Assembly: GCA_039201605.1 (NCBI GenBank) | Contig: JBCCRO010000022.1 | Coordinates: forward strand, 27,581 to 91,580 | Length of the DNA: 64,000 nt | Direction of reading: 5' to 3' | Source of the DNA: CADEDH01 sp039201605 | GTDB taxonomy: Bacteria; Actinomycetota; Acidimicrobiia; Acidimicrobiales; SZUA-35 | The notes under the pieces: model-generated | Told to the model about the DNA's origin: nothing | The model's database searches: none | Seen by the model: the letters and a program-made list of their open reading frames with translations, nothing else | Shown here: positions 32,901 through 40,468 of the stretch, piece after piece | Layout of the letters: the number at the start of each line of letters is the position of its first letter | Position numbering within the stretch: position 1 is the first letter of the stretch | Program-made: the position numbers and the translations under genes

Positions 32901-34673
32901 TTCGACCGAACGGCGCCAGGTGCACCGACCCCCGCCGACGACGACCGCCCACCCGTGATCGACACCACGCCACCGACCCCACCTGCGGTCGACTCGACCG
33001 GCCCGGCCCAACCCCCGACACCCGACATCCCCACCGCACCCGGCCTCGAACTCGACCCCACCGACGAAGCCGACGACGGCCCCGACAGCGACGGCGCCGC
33101 ACCAGCCCCGATCGCACCTCGACTCGACACTCCACCGATCATCGACACCACCCCACCCGAAGTCGACACCACCGGCGCGGCCCAACCCCCGACACCCGAC
33201 ATCCCCACCTTCGACATCACACTCCCCACCATCGAGGATCCGGTCCAACCCGCAACACCCCCGACCCCACCGGACACACCGGTCACCCCACCCCCGGTAC
33301 CCGCCGTCGACACCACCCCTCCCGCCGCACCCGAGATCGTCTGGCCGGAGACCGGGCCGCCGGCGCTCCCGGAGCCGCCGCCCCCGGGCGACTCGCCCAC
33401 CGTGCCCGCCGCCTTCCCCGACACGCCCCCGCCCGGCGGCGTCCCCGCCCAACCCGTGGCCCCGGCCCCCGGCACTTCGGTGGGCAACCCCCGACTCGGC
33501 CTGCCGGGCACCGCGGCCGACAACGCCGACACCGCGGCCGGCGTGGCCCTGGCCGAGGGCGCCATCGACTACCTCGCCTCGGGCGCCTACCTCGACGGCA
33601 CGATCGCCGTCGACCTGCCGCTGGCCGACGGGCTGACCGTCTCCGCCGAGGTCACCGTCAGCACCGCCCGCAACGGCGACGTGACGATGACGATCAACAC
33701 CAACGCCGTCGTCGACGGCGAGATCGGCTGGGCCCCGGTCACCTTCGGGGGAGGGATGATCGACGGCGTCACCAGCGAGGTCACCCTCACCCCCGAGAGC
33801 CTGGCCGGCCTGCAGGACGGCACCCTCTCCCCGGAGCAGGTGTTCACCGCCCCAGGAACCACGGTGAAGGTCGGGGCCATCGACGGCTTCCAGGTTGGGG
33901 CGTCGGGCACGCTGCCGACGTCGCCCGTGCCCGGCACCCGGGCTCAGGTGGGCGCCTCCACCACCCAGACCGGTGGCGATGTCGTCGTCTACAAGACCAC
34001 CGATGACGGCACCACGCTGGTCTTCACCGGCACCGAGGCCCAGGCACTGCTCGCCGTCGAGGCCGGCCTGGCGGTCGGTCCCTTCGAGGCCGGTCTCCGG
34101 GGCGGCTACGGCACCAACGGACTGGTGATCACCGGCACCGACGCCGACGGCGAGCAGGTGACCGTCACCTACGCCGGTTGGGACCTCAACGTCCAGGCCT
34201 ATGCCGGCTACGACGGCCCGGTGGGCGGCGGAGCCGAGGTGGCCTCGCCCCCGATCGGCTGGGACATCGACTACCCGACCCACTACGACTACACCGACGG
34301 CACCCGCATCAGCGAGGTGACCCTGTCGACGGGTCAGGCGGCGACACTCACCCAGCACCCCGACGGCACGATCACCGCCAGCGGCGTGATCACCACGGGA
34401 TCGAACGGCGTCCCCCGCATGACCCGCCCGGGCGAGCAGGGCCGGGAGGTGGAGTTCGTCATCGATACGGCGTTCCTGGAGTCGCTGTTCACCAACAACG
34501 ACTACTTCGGTGACGACCTCGCCATCGGCACCCGCCTCCAGGCCAGGGGTCTGTCGGTGTCGCCGGAGGACGAGCGGGCCGAGTTCATCCTCGACAACCC
34601 GTCGTTCCTGGAGGACGTGATCAGCACCGACGACGCCGTCATCGCATCGTCGCCGACCGAGGTCGGCCCCTAG
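29997..34673 (+). CDS. Large Ser/Asp/Pro-rich repeat protein, probably surface-exposed
   Basis: 1558 residues if translation starts at TTG 29997, which has AAGGAG six bases upstream; GTG 29979 is the alternative. About 80 polar residues precede a hydrophobic stretch ending in TPAAADYHA, like a late signal peptide. Then: a nearly pure Ser tract (about 112-270), RDD repeats, two and a half copies of a 14-residue PTPEARPTAAPETS repeat, three 23-residue GGYDEVGIDVP repeats, a long series of beta-rich GxxxTDxxGNxxxTTT repeats (about 440-790), a Pro-rich stalk with PPTPDIPT repeats (about 900-1180), and a C-terminal beta domain (about 1190-1558). No LPxTG or membrane anchor is seen. It resembles cell-surface adhesins but no family is recognised. 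The divergent sigma-factor gene is probably its regulator. Confidence 0.75.
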   Translation: MSSSPASDADRLIATAARLRLAAAVTESPAMRVARELADLGTEGGLGLSTIEHYYRLHGDDDAPEADEHPLHGSGRIRHKVVTASIATTAAAVALTATPAAADYHAEAFGTPSSSSSSSSSSSSSSSSSSSSSSPSSGPDYGPPSVSSSGSSSPSSSSSSSSSPSSSSSSSSSSSSSSPSSSSSSPSSSSSSSSPSSSSSSSSSSSPSSSSSSSSPSSSSSSSSPSSSSSSSSSSSPSSSSSSSSPSSSSSSSSSSSSSSSSSSSSSRDDRDDRDDRDDRDDRDDNDDSSSLAPASSPTPEARPTAAPETSPTPEARPTAAPETSPTPESRPSAPEVMDEAPAAPSAPSADDTPSTPTSDDSDDNDDRNDDRSAPTPPEPSQPDAAPTGGYDEVGIDVPTTPDNDPAPSPTGGYDEVGIDVPTTPDNDPAPSPTGGYDEVGIDVPATPDDDPAPSGLGSTVTTESPTTSAGYEADPDTSIITGGGSVSEQESSSQVIDADGNVVSNTDTRVTGTEYDYGLDIPGGYDESYQPNGTGVEIGVTNSSETTVDTITDGEGNPLGTSTETVDTQGAGMGVDLGIVAAEGSITQVEIDGETTDANGDVATTTTGSGTVLAGGAEVDLGRVSVGVDGETSSTQTETRDADGNVIETTDEQEQSVTGTVGVDAVVGEAELSFGRTNTQTQTVTPEGTTVTDASSTELELGAEIGNDMLGAEASLGFQMGESVSQLTDPDGNPVSTTTSDSRGLELGAQVNVLGGNIAGSVGNQTTYTNVVDNATGYQVGTLTDGEQTVTMAGGPPPSMSGNPTPANTFAPEPERVPTTIEIVAPAGTADHIDGCDDGCTVTVTLDEETLEQIDDALPSPDRPVTGMSPLLGLAGDILASPNPNENLGATEPDFVLGFLDEAGIIDGPNAEVTSHGTPSTAAADPSGPQPADAAPVVGYDEIPSLVAPAPGGESPPSVPDGDDTPTFDRTAPGAPTPADDDRPPVIDTTPPTPPAVDSTGPAQPPTPDIPTAPGLELDPTDEADDGPDSDGAAPAPIAPRLDTPPIIDTTPPEVDTTGAAQPPTPDIPTFDITLPTIEDPVQPATPPTPPDTPVTPPPVPAVDTTPPAAPEIVWPETGPPALPEPPPPGDSPTVPAAFPDTPPPGGVPAQPVAPAPGTSVGNPRLGLPGTAADNADTAAGVALAEGAIDYLASGAYLDGTIAVDLPLADGLTVSAEVTVSTARNGDVTMTINTNAVVDGEIGWAPVTFGGGMIDGVTSEVTLTPESLAGLQDGTLSPEQVFTAPGTTVKVGAIDGFQVGASGTLPTSPVPGTRAQVGASTTQTGGDVVVYKTTDDGTTLVFTGTEAQALLAVEAGLAVGPFEAGLRGGYGTNGLVITGTDADGEQVTVTYAGWDLNVQAYAGYDGPVGGGAEVASPPIGWDIDYPTHYDYTDGTRISEVTLSTGQAATLTQHPDGTITASGVITTGSNGVPRMTRPGEQGREVEFVIDTAFLESLFTNNDYFGDDLAIGTRLQARGLSVSPEDERAEFILDNPSFLEDVISTDDAVIASSPTEVGP
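30541..30744 (+). repeat. 90-bp tandem repeat encoding the serine tract
   Basis: Two consecutive 90-bp units (30541-30630 and 30631-30720) differ at a single base, and a third partial unit starts at 30721. The unit uses only TCC, TCG, TCA, AGC, CCC and CCG codons in this frame. Near identity shows recent duplication, so the length of the serine tract probably varies between strains. Confidence 0.85.
30891..30974 (+). repeat. 42-bp tandem repeat in the Ser-rich protein
   Basis: Two almost identical 42-bp units begin at 30891 and 30933, with a third partial copy at 30975. They encode PTPEARPTAAPETS. They sit just after the RDD repeats and may form an extended stalk. Confidence 0.75.
31161..31367 (+). 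repeat. Three 69-bp tandem repeats (GGYDEVGIDVP unit)
   Basis: Units start at 31161, 31230 and 31299. The first two are almost identical in DNA; the third diverges at its end. Each encodes 23 residues beginning GGYDEVGIDVP. A related motif (VGYDEIPSLV) recurs once near 32813, suggesting the unit has a functional role, possibly binding. Confidence 0.85.
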
Positions 34674-34674
34674 G

Positions 34675-35256
34675 TCACCCCTCGGCCCGGTGGGCGGCGG
34701 CCCAGCGGGCCGTGGTGCCCCGGGCCCGGGCGGCGAACCGTTTGGGATCGTCGATCACCATGGCCAGCTGTTCCACGCCCATCAACAGGGCGATGGCCTC
34801 GGTGGCGAGCTCGCTCGGTGAGCTGGCGGGCGTCAGCGTGCCCGCCCGCTGAGCGGCCGCCATCGCCTTCTCCAACAGCCGCATCTTCTCCCGCCAGAAC
34901 CGGCGGGACGCGTCCCGTAGGGCGTCGGGTGCTCCGGCGTCTCGGAGCAACTGTGTGCACATACAGGTGGCGTCGGTACCGAGAAGGCGCACCCGGTCGA
35001 TGATGGCCTCCTCGACGGCGTCGAGCAGACCGGCGATATCACCGTCGTGCGCCTCGACGAGCTCCACCATCGAGCTGAGCGCACCGTCGACGTAGGCCTC
35101 GACCGCTGCAGTGGCGAGGGATTCCTTATTGCCGAAGTGGTAGTGGAGGTTGGCCCTGCTGACCTCCAGCTCGGTGGCGATCGTCCCGAAGTTCAGCCCG
35201 CTCCACCCGCCGGACCGCAGCTGGCGATCGGCCACCTCGACGATCTGTTCCCGCAT
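34675..35256 (-). CDS. TetR family transcriptional repressor
   Basis: A 193-residue regulator. The N-terminal helix-turn-helix runs REQIVEVADRQLRSGGW, NFGTIATELEVSRANLHYHFGNKESLATA. The C-terminal domain (about 70-190) contains CMCTQLLRDAG, two Cys of the kind found in AcrR-like members. ATG 35256 has GGGGAGGAGATCG just upstream, a strong ribosome site, so it is chosen over the frame to 35289. The gene is divergent from an SRPBCC-protein gene and the gap contains two perfect palindromes. Repression of both genes is likely. The inducer is unknown. Its stop is one base from the end of the Ser-rich gene (convergent). Confidence 0.92.
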   Translation of the reverse strand: MREQIVEVADRQLRSGGWSGLNFGTIATELEVSRANLHYHFGNKESLATAAVEAYVDGALSSMVELVEAHDGDIAGLLDAVEEAIIDRVRLLGTDATCMCTQLLRDAGAPDALRDASRRFWREKMRLLEKAMAAAQRAGTLTPASSPSELATEAIALLMGVEQLAMVIDDPKRFAARARGTTARWAAAHRAEG

Positions 35257-35293
35257 CGATCTCCTCCCCGGGTCGCGTCCGGCTTGCACGATA

Positions 35294-35309
35294 CTGACAC
35301 ACCTGTCAG
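35294..35309. promoter_or_regulatory. Probable TetR operator 1
   Basis: CTGACACACCTGTCAG is a palindrome with perfect 6-bp arms. It is 37 bp upstream of the tetR start and shares the CTGAC/GTCAG half-sites and the flanking ATA/GGA with operator 2. Confidence 0.65.
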
Positions 35310-35317
35310 GATGCCTC

Positions 35318-35337
35318 CTGACTTACATGTAAGTCAG
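35318..35337. promoter_or_regulatory. Probable TetR operator 2 (perfect 20-bp palindrome)
   Basis: CTGACTTACATGTAAGTCAG is perfectly self-complementary over 20 bp, 26 bp before the SRPBCC start. Half-sites match operator 1 but with a 10-base rather than 6-base spacer. Confidence 0.75.
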
Positions 35338-35363
35338 TATCCAAATCCGATCGGAGACGAACC

Positions 35364-35900
35364 ATGAGCACCATCCGCACCATCACCGCCGAGTCGACCA
35401 CCGTCGTCGACGCCCCGGTCGCCGCCGTCTGGCGGCTGATCGTCGAGCAGTTCGCCGACATCGACCAGTGGTCGTCCGGGGTCAACCGATCGCAGGGCAC
35501 CGCTCCCGGTGCCAACGGCCAGGCCGGCGAACGGGCCTGCGAGATCGCCGCCGCCGGCTTCCAGGACACATCCGAACGGGTGGTGGAGACCGTTCCCCGA
35601 ACCCGGTTCCGCTACGAGCTCTACGACGGTCTACCCGGCTTCGTCGTGGGCGCCGAGAACACCTGGACCTTCGCCCCCGAGGGGTCCGGCACCCGGCTCA
35701 CCGGCCGGACCGAGATGCGGATCGAGGGCATCATGGGCCTGCTCGGCGGTCGCCCGATGCGTCGCAGCTCCCGCAAGGCCCTCGATTCGATGACGAGGGA
35801 GGCGAAGTACATGATCGAGCACGGCCGACCGCACCCCGACAAGGTCAAGGCGGCGGCCCGGTACCGGCGCAAGCACCCGGAGACGGTGGCCGCCGGTTGA
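35364..35900 (+). CDS. SRPBCC (START/polyketide cyclase-like) family protein
   Basis: A 178-residue helix-grip protein. ITAESTTVVDAPVAAVWRLIVEQFADIDQW is the usual first strand and helix, TRFRYELYDGLPGFV and TWTFAPEGSGTRLTGRTEMR the central strands, and a C-terminal helix with a basic tail follows. These proteins bind or modify hydrophobic small molecules, and are often under TetR control, as seems the case here. No catalytic residue can be named. ATG 35364 is close to operator 2. Confidence 0.85.
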   Translation: MSTIRTITAESTTVVDAPVAAVWRLIVEQFADIDQWSSGVNRSQGTAPGANGQAGERACEIAAAGFQDTSERVVETVPRTRFRYELYDGLPGFVVGAENTWTFAPEGSGTRLTGRTEMRIEGIMGLLGGRPMRRSSRKALDSMTREAKYMIEHGRPHPDKVKAAARYRRKHPETVAAG

Positions 35901-35963
35901 GGAGCACGATCACCCTCGGCCCGGTGGGGCGGGGCGCGACGTCGGGCCGACGACGGCGTCGGC

Positions 35964-37289
35964 TCAGCTGCCGAGGTTGAGCACCATCTTGGTCTCGGGG
36001 GTCTCGCCGCTGAGGGCGGCCTCGGAGTCGGCGGTGGCCGAGCGGAAGATGCCCTTGGCCATCAGCGACGACTCCGCAGCCCGGCGGGCGGTGTAGATGG
36101 TGGCCCGGGCCTCGTGCACGGCGTGACTCTCCGGCTCGGCGGCCAGGGCGTACTCGATCAGTTGGCAGGCCAACCGGTGATCGCCCTCGGCCGAGCGGGC
36201 GGTGGCCCGATCGATCACGGCGTCGACCCCGCCCGCCAGGTCGACCACCTCGGCCCCGATGGCGTCGTCGGCCGGCGGCTTGAGTCGGGCCGGGTTGCCG
36301 TCCCACCACCCGCCGTAAAGCCGCCAAATGTTGCGGATGACGAACTCGGGCTCGTCGTACATCGGTCGTAGGTAGGGCAGGGCCAGCGTCTCCTCGGGCA
36401 CCGACACCCCGTGGACGATGTCGTCGAGCGACGCGCCGGCGTTCATGGCGTCGAGCACCTGGGCCACCAGCTCCTCCAGGGCCGTGGCCACGGTGTCGAG
36501 ACAATGGGCGATGCGGTCCCGGCCGGTGATCGGGAGCCCGTGGGCGGGGACGAACAGCTCCGGCTCACACGCCGCCATCTCCCGCAGCGACGCCGCCCAC
36601 TCCGACGGGTACCGCTGCACCTTCTGGGGGTTGCCGCAGTTGGGGAACATCCAGATGAACTGGTCGCCTGCGCAGATCATCTTCCGCTCCGGGATCCAGG
36701 TCCACGTGTGGTCGTCGGTCTCCCCCCGGCAGTGGCGGAAAACGAACTCCTCGGCCCCGATCCGCTCGGACAGCGACCGCTCGTAGGTGAGGTCGGGCCG
36801 CAGGGTGCCGGGCGGGAGGAAGGGTCGTTCGGCGGCGGCGGTTGCGGCATCGGTGGCCGCGCCCCCGAACTGACGGGCGTTGATCACCTGGTTGTAGCCC
36901 GAGGTGAGCTCGTAGCGATCGAAGCGGGCGTCGATCAGGCTGTGCCCGATCACCCGGGGCCGTCGATGGCCGCGAGCCTCGGCGTCGGCTGCCACGTGGC
37001 CGGATCCACCGACGTGGTCGAGGTGCCCGTGGGTGTACACCACCGAGTGGACGGGCTGGTTCGACCAGCTTCGCAGCGCCTCCATCACCCGAGCCCCGGT
37101 CACCGCGCTCGACGTGTCGAACAGGACCAGACCGTCGCCGGTGTCGACCACCACCACGTGGGAGAACGACTCGACCAGGGCGACGCCGTCGGCCAGCTCG
37201 CTCAGCTCCTGGGTGGTGCGGTTGGGGGCGGTGTCGGCCACGCCGCTGTCGATCAGCCGGGTCGAGAGGTCGAGAGGATGCACGCTCAC
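35964..37289 (-). CDS. Alkylsulfatase-like metallo-beta-lactamase fold hydrolase
   Basis: A 441-residue MBL-fold enzyme. The zinc motif THGHLDHVGG (HxHxDH) and CRGETDDHTWTW mark the SdsA1/BDS1-type alkylsulfatase group, and the C-terminal half contains the helical alkylsulfatase dimerisation domain (about 270-400). Typical SdsA1 is about 630 residues and ends in an SCP2-like domain, which is missing here. GTG 37289 begins VSVHPLDLSTR with GGTGGCGG upstream; the longer frame to 37325 is less likely. Reaction: probably hydrolysis of primary alkyl sulfates or a related ester. Substrate unproven. Confidence 0.85.
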   Translation of the reverse strand: MSVHPLDLSTRLIDSGVADTAPNRTTQELSELADGVALVESFSHVVVVDTGDGLVLFDTSSAVTGARVMEALRSWSNQPVHSVVYTHGHLDHVGGSGHVAADAEARGHRRPRVIGHSLIDARFDRYELTSGYNQVINARQFGGAATDAATAAAERPFLPPGTLRPDLTYERSLSERIGAEEFVFRHCRGETDDHTWTWIPERKMICAGDQFIWMFPNCGNPQKVQRYPSEWAASLREMAACEPELFVPAHGLPITGRDRIAHCLDTVATALEELVAQVLDAMNAGASLDDIVHGVSVPEETLALPYLRPMYDEPEFVIRNIWRLYGGWWDGNPARLKPPADDAIGAEVVDLAGGVDAVIDRATARSAEGDHRLACQLIEYALAAEPESHAVHEARATIYTARRAAESSLMAKGIFRSATADSEAALSGETPETKMVLNLGS

Positions 37290-37388
37290 CCCGCCACCGT
37301 GGCACGCCGGGGCCGTCGGGACCAAAGACCGACGACGGTTCCCGCTCGACGCCCGGCGCCGCCGTGCGCCGCCGTCCAGGCTCGACGC

Positions 37389-38669
37389 TCAGCCCCCGCT
37401 GGGCCCGAAGCGGGCCAATGACCCCCGGGCCAGGGAGCGGATGAACACACCCGAGAGCGGCTTGGGGGCGAAGTACGACGACTTGGGCGGCATCAGGTCG
37501 CCGTCGTCGGCCACGGCGAACAGCTCGTCGATCCCGGTGCGGTACAGCAGCACGCCCACCCCGCCCGGCGTGCGGTCGCAGCGGGCGGTGAACTCGGCCA
37601 GGTCGACGGTGCCCGGCACGTAGGACAGGTTGGGGTCGGCCCCCGGCTCGGCCACGCCGAAGACCGGTGCCAGCACCTGGGTCTGCAGGCGCTGCACGTC
37701 GAGCCGGTCGAGGGCGCGATCGCCGGCGGCCGGGCCGAGGGTGGCGGTGAACCAGCGCCCGCCGAGGTAGAACGCAATGCGGCCCGGCTCGGCCGGGACG
37801 GCATCGGTGCCACTGACCACCTCGATCGGGTTCATCCCCGAGTCGGTCAACGCCGTCAGCAGCTCGTCGACGGACCGATCGGCCCGGTCGACGACGATCC
37901 GGTTGAAGGCCGACACCCGGAGATCGTCGTCGGGGAAGATCACGACCATGGCCCAGTCGAGTTCACCGTGGGGGTCGTCGTCGGCCGCGTCGGCACCGAG
38001 GCGTCGGGCCAGCAGGGCGGCCGCCGCCCGGTGGTGGCCGTCGGTCAGGTACAGGCGCTTGTCGCCGAGGGCGGCGATCAGACCGGCCGCCTCGGCTTCG
38101 GGCACGGCCCACACCCGCTGCCCCACCCGGCCGCCGATGCCGTCGGCCCGATGGTCGAGCAGCGGCGGTCGATCGGTCAGGGTGGTGAGTCCGGCGGAGA
38201 TCTCGTCGGTGGTGCGGAAGCTCAGGGCGATCGGGCTCGACGTGCCGCCGGTGTGGCGGAGGTGGTTGGCCAACAGGCGGGCCCGGTCGGGGCGGACGTC
38301 CTCGTGCTTGCGGATGCGACCGTCGGTGAAGGCGTCGACCGGGACCAGGGCCACCACCCCGGTCTGGGCATGACCCCGGAAGGTCAGCTCGTAGAGGAAC
38401 ACCGACTGCTCGTCGACGAAGCGGTAGGCGCCGGTGTTGACCAGTCGACCCATGGCGGTGGCCGCCGCCGTCGCCAGATCCTCGATCGTCTCCCCGGGTT
38501 GCAGGTCCTCCGGGGTGCGGGTGACGTGGAGGTAGCTCAGGGGCTCGGCCGCCCTGATGGCCAGTCGCTCGGACGAGGAATAGGCGTCGTAGGGTCCGCT
38601 GACCACACGATCGGCGGCTTCCGGCCTCACCACGAGGGCCCGAAGGGTGCGAAGCAGGGGCGCTGACAT
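37389..38669 (-). CDS. DUF1015 family protein
   Basis: A 426-residue protein of the DUF1015 family (conserved in many bacteria, sometimes linked to serine or phosphoserine metabolism). Diagnostic blocks are VVSGPYDAYSSSERLAIRAAEPLSYLHV near the N-terminus, the central LTDGHHRAAAALL, and YFAPKPLSGVFIRSL at the end. No transmembrane helix. ATG 38669 has no clear Shine-Dalgarno. The enzyme activity is not established. Confidence 0.88.
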   Translation of the reverse strand: MSAPLLRTLRALVVRPEAADRVVSGPYDAYSSSERLAIRAAEPLSYLHVTRTPEDLQPGETIEDLATAAATAMGRLVNTGAYRFVDEQSVFLYELTFRGHAQTGVVALVPVDAFTDGRIRKHEDVRPDRARLLANHLRHTGGTSSPIALSFRTTDEISAGLTTLTDRPPLLDHRADGIGGRVGQRVWAVPEAEAAGLIAALGDKRLYLTDGHHRAAAALLARRLGADAADDDPHGELDWAMVVIFPDDDLRVSAFNRIVVDRADRSVDELLTALTDSGMNPIEVVSGTDAVPAEPGRIAFYLGGRWFTATLGPAAGDRALDRLDVQRLQTQVLAPVFGVAEPGADPNLSYVPGTVDLAEFTARCDRTPGGVGVLLYRTGIDELFAVADDGDLMPPKSSYFAPKPLSGVFIRSLARGSLARFGPSGG

Positions 38670-38835
38670 GCGAGGAGGCTAGGTGTGGACACAACGGCAA
38701 CCAACTCGGCGATGGCGCGGGGCTAGACTCCGAGCGTCCACATCTGCGTTCGTCGGCATCGGCGCCGGCGCTCGTCGAAGCGGATTTCCACGACACAGGT
38801 CGCTGCGGGGCAGCCGGCGGCGGTGGAGGCGAACC

Positions 38836-38874
38836 ATGCGAACGACAATCGGGCGACCCTCGGCGGACTCATGA
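38836..38874 (+). CDS. Candidate 12-codon leader peptide overlapping the next start
   Basis: ATG 38836 is preceded by GGAGG seven bases upstream, the best ribosome site in this stretch. The frame encodes MRTTIGRPSADS and its TGA overlaps the ATG at 38871 by the ATGA arrangement. This would couple translation of the two. It may instead be chance, with the next gene starting at GTG 38823. Confidence 0.35.
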   Translation: MRTTIGRPSADS

Positions 38875-39479
38875 CCGAGTTCGATCCGACCGGTACCCCG
38901 GGCAACGCCGCCGACGGACCGGCGAACAAGCCGGCCGGCTCAGGCAACAAGCCGCCAGTCCCCCCGACCGGGGGCAATGAGCCGACCCTTCCCCTCCCCA
39001 AGATCCAGGTCGACGACAAGTCGGGCTCCCACCTCGGGCGCCAGATCGCCGTCGGCGCCGCCGTGGCCGCCGTCGCCCTCCTGGCCGTGGTCAGCGCCGT
39101 GCTCGGCACCGGAGGCCGGGGCGCCTCGGCCGAGGAGGCGCTCACCAACGCCTGTCAGACCCACGTCGTACCCCTGGCCGAGGCCATCGAGGAGTGGGAC
39201 GGGGTCGGCACCTGGGCCGACGATGGCGGAGGCGAGCCCGACCTGGCCACGATGACGCTCGCCGCCCTGGAAGATCTGGCCACGATCGACGCCACCGCCG
39301 ATCTGGCCGAGACGGCGCTCTCGCTCCAGCGGGGTCTCGACGATGCGGGCGACGACATGTCGGCCCGTGGCTCGGCTGTGCTCGGCGCCCTCGACGCCAC
39401 GGCCGACTCCCTGGCCGCAGTGCCCGCCCCGGGCGCCTGTCAGACGTCGCGTCTGCAGGCCGCCGTGGCCATGGGCTGA
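38871..39479 (+). CDS. Single-pass membrane protein of unknown function
   Basis: A 202-residue protein from ATG 38871 (or 218 from GTG 38823). A Pro/Gly/Asn-rich cytoplasmic segment (PTGTPGNAADGPANKPAGSG) precedes one membrane helix (about 60-80) and an outer helical domain with two Cys (CQTHVVPLAEAI and ACQTSRLQ), possibly a disulfide. No family is recognised. Its start overlaps the candidate leader peptide. It converges with rmlA. Confidence 0.72.
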   Translation: MTEFDPTGTPGNAADGPANKPAGSGNKPPVPPTGGNEPTLPLPKIQVDDKSGSHLGRQIAVGAAVAAVALLAVVSAVLGTGGRGASAEEALTNACQTHVVPLAEAIEEWDGVGTWADDGGGEPDLATMTLAALEDLATIDATADLAETALSLQRGLDDAGDDMSARGSAVLGALDATADSLAAVPAPGACQTSRLQAAVAMG

Positions 39480-39556
39480 CCGACCGCGGGCCACCCCATC
39501 GGCTCCATCGCTCCACGTCCGGTGGTCCGGCCGGGCCCGCCGACGGGGCGCCGCCG

Positions 39557-40459
39557 TCAGTCGGTCTGCTCCAGCAGGTCGAGGAGGTAGGCGCCGTAGC
39601 CGCTCTTGAGCAGGGGCTCGGCCACCGCCCGCAGCTGGGCGTCGTCGATGTGGCCCAGGCGCCAGGCGATCTCCTCCGGTGAGGCGATCTTGAGCCGCTG
39701 ACGCTGCTCGATCACCCGGACGAACTCGCCCGCCTCGACCAGCGAGTTGAACGTGCCGGTGTCGAGCCAGGCGAAGCCCCGGTCGAGGCGGGCCACCGTC
39801 AGGGCCCCCCGCTCCCGGTAGGCGTCGTTGACGTCGGTGATCTCCAGCTCACCTCGGGCCGACGGGGTGATCGACCGGGCCACGTCGACCACGTCCCGAT
39901 CGTAGAAGTAGAGGCCGGTCACCGCCCACGACGAGCGGGGCTTCTCCGGCTTCTCCTCAATGCTGAGCACCGTGCCCTCGTCGTCGAAGTCGACGACGCC
40001 GTAGCGCTCGGGGTCGGCCACCTGCTGGGCGAACACGCACGCCCCGTCGGTCCGGGCCGACACCGCCTGCAGCTGGCGGCTGAAGCCGCTGCCGTAGAAC
40101 AGGTTGTCGCCCAGGATCAGACAGCACGGGCGACCGTCGAGGAAGTCGGCCCCGATGAGGAAGGCCTCGGCGATGCCGTTGGGGGCGGCCTGGGTGGAGT
40201 AGTGGAGGTCGAGTCCCCAGCGGGAGCCGTCGCCCAGGAGCCGCTCGAACTGCCACTGGTCCTCGGGGGTGGTGATGATCAGGATCTCGGTGATGCCGGC
40301 CAGCATCAGGGTGGAGATCGGGTAGTAGATCATCGGCTTGTCGTAGACCGGCAGCAGCTGCTTCGACACCGCCTGGGTGACCGGGTGGAGCCGGCTGCCG
40401 GTACCACCGGCGAGGACGATGCCCCGTCGGCCGTGTGGATTGATCGAAGCCGCCGTCAT
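39557..40459 (-). CDS. rmlA: Glucose-1-phosphate thymidylyltransferase
   Basis: First enzyme of dTDP-L-rhamnose synthesis: dTTP + glucose-1-phosphate to dTDP-glucose. The nucleotide loop GIVLAGGTGSRLHPVT, the substrate motif LLPVYDKPMIYYPISTLMLAGI, CLILGDNLFYG and IEEKPEKPRSSWAVTGLYFYD match RmlA/RfbA closely. At 300 residues the length is normal. It is the last gene of the rml operon: its ATG lies 9 bp after the rmlD stop. Confidence 0.96.
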   Translation of the reverse strand: MTAASINPHGRRGIVLAGGTGSRLHPVTQAVSKQLLPVYDKPMIYYPISTLMLAGITEILIITTPEDQWQFERLLGDGSRWGLDLHYSTQAAPNGIAEAFLIGADFLDGRPCCLILGDNLFYGSGFSRQLQAVSARTDGACVFAQQVADPERYGVVDFDDEGTVLSIEEKPEKPRSSWAVTGLYFYDRDVVDVARSITPSARGELEITDVNDAYRERGALTVARLDRGFAWLDTGTFNSLVEAGEFVRVIEQRQRLKIASPEEIAWRLGHIDDAQLRAVAEPLLKSGYGAYLLDLLEQTD

Positions 40460-40468
40460 CGGCGGCGC

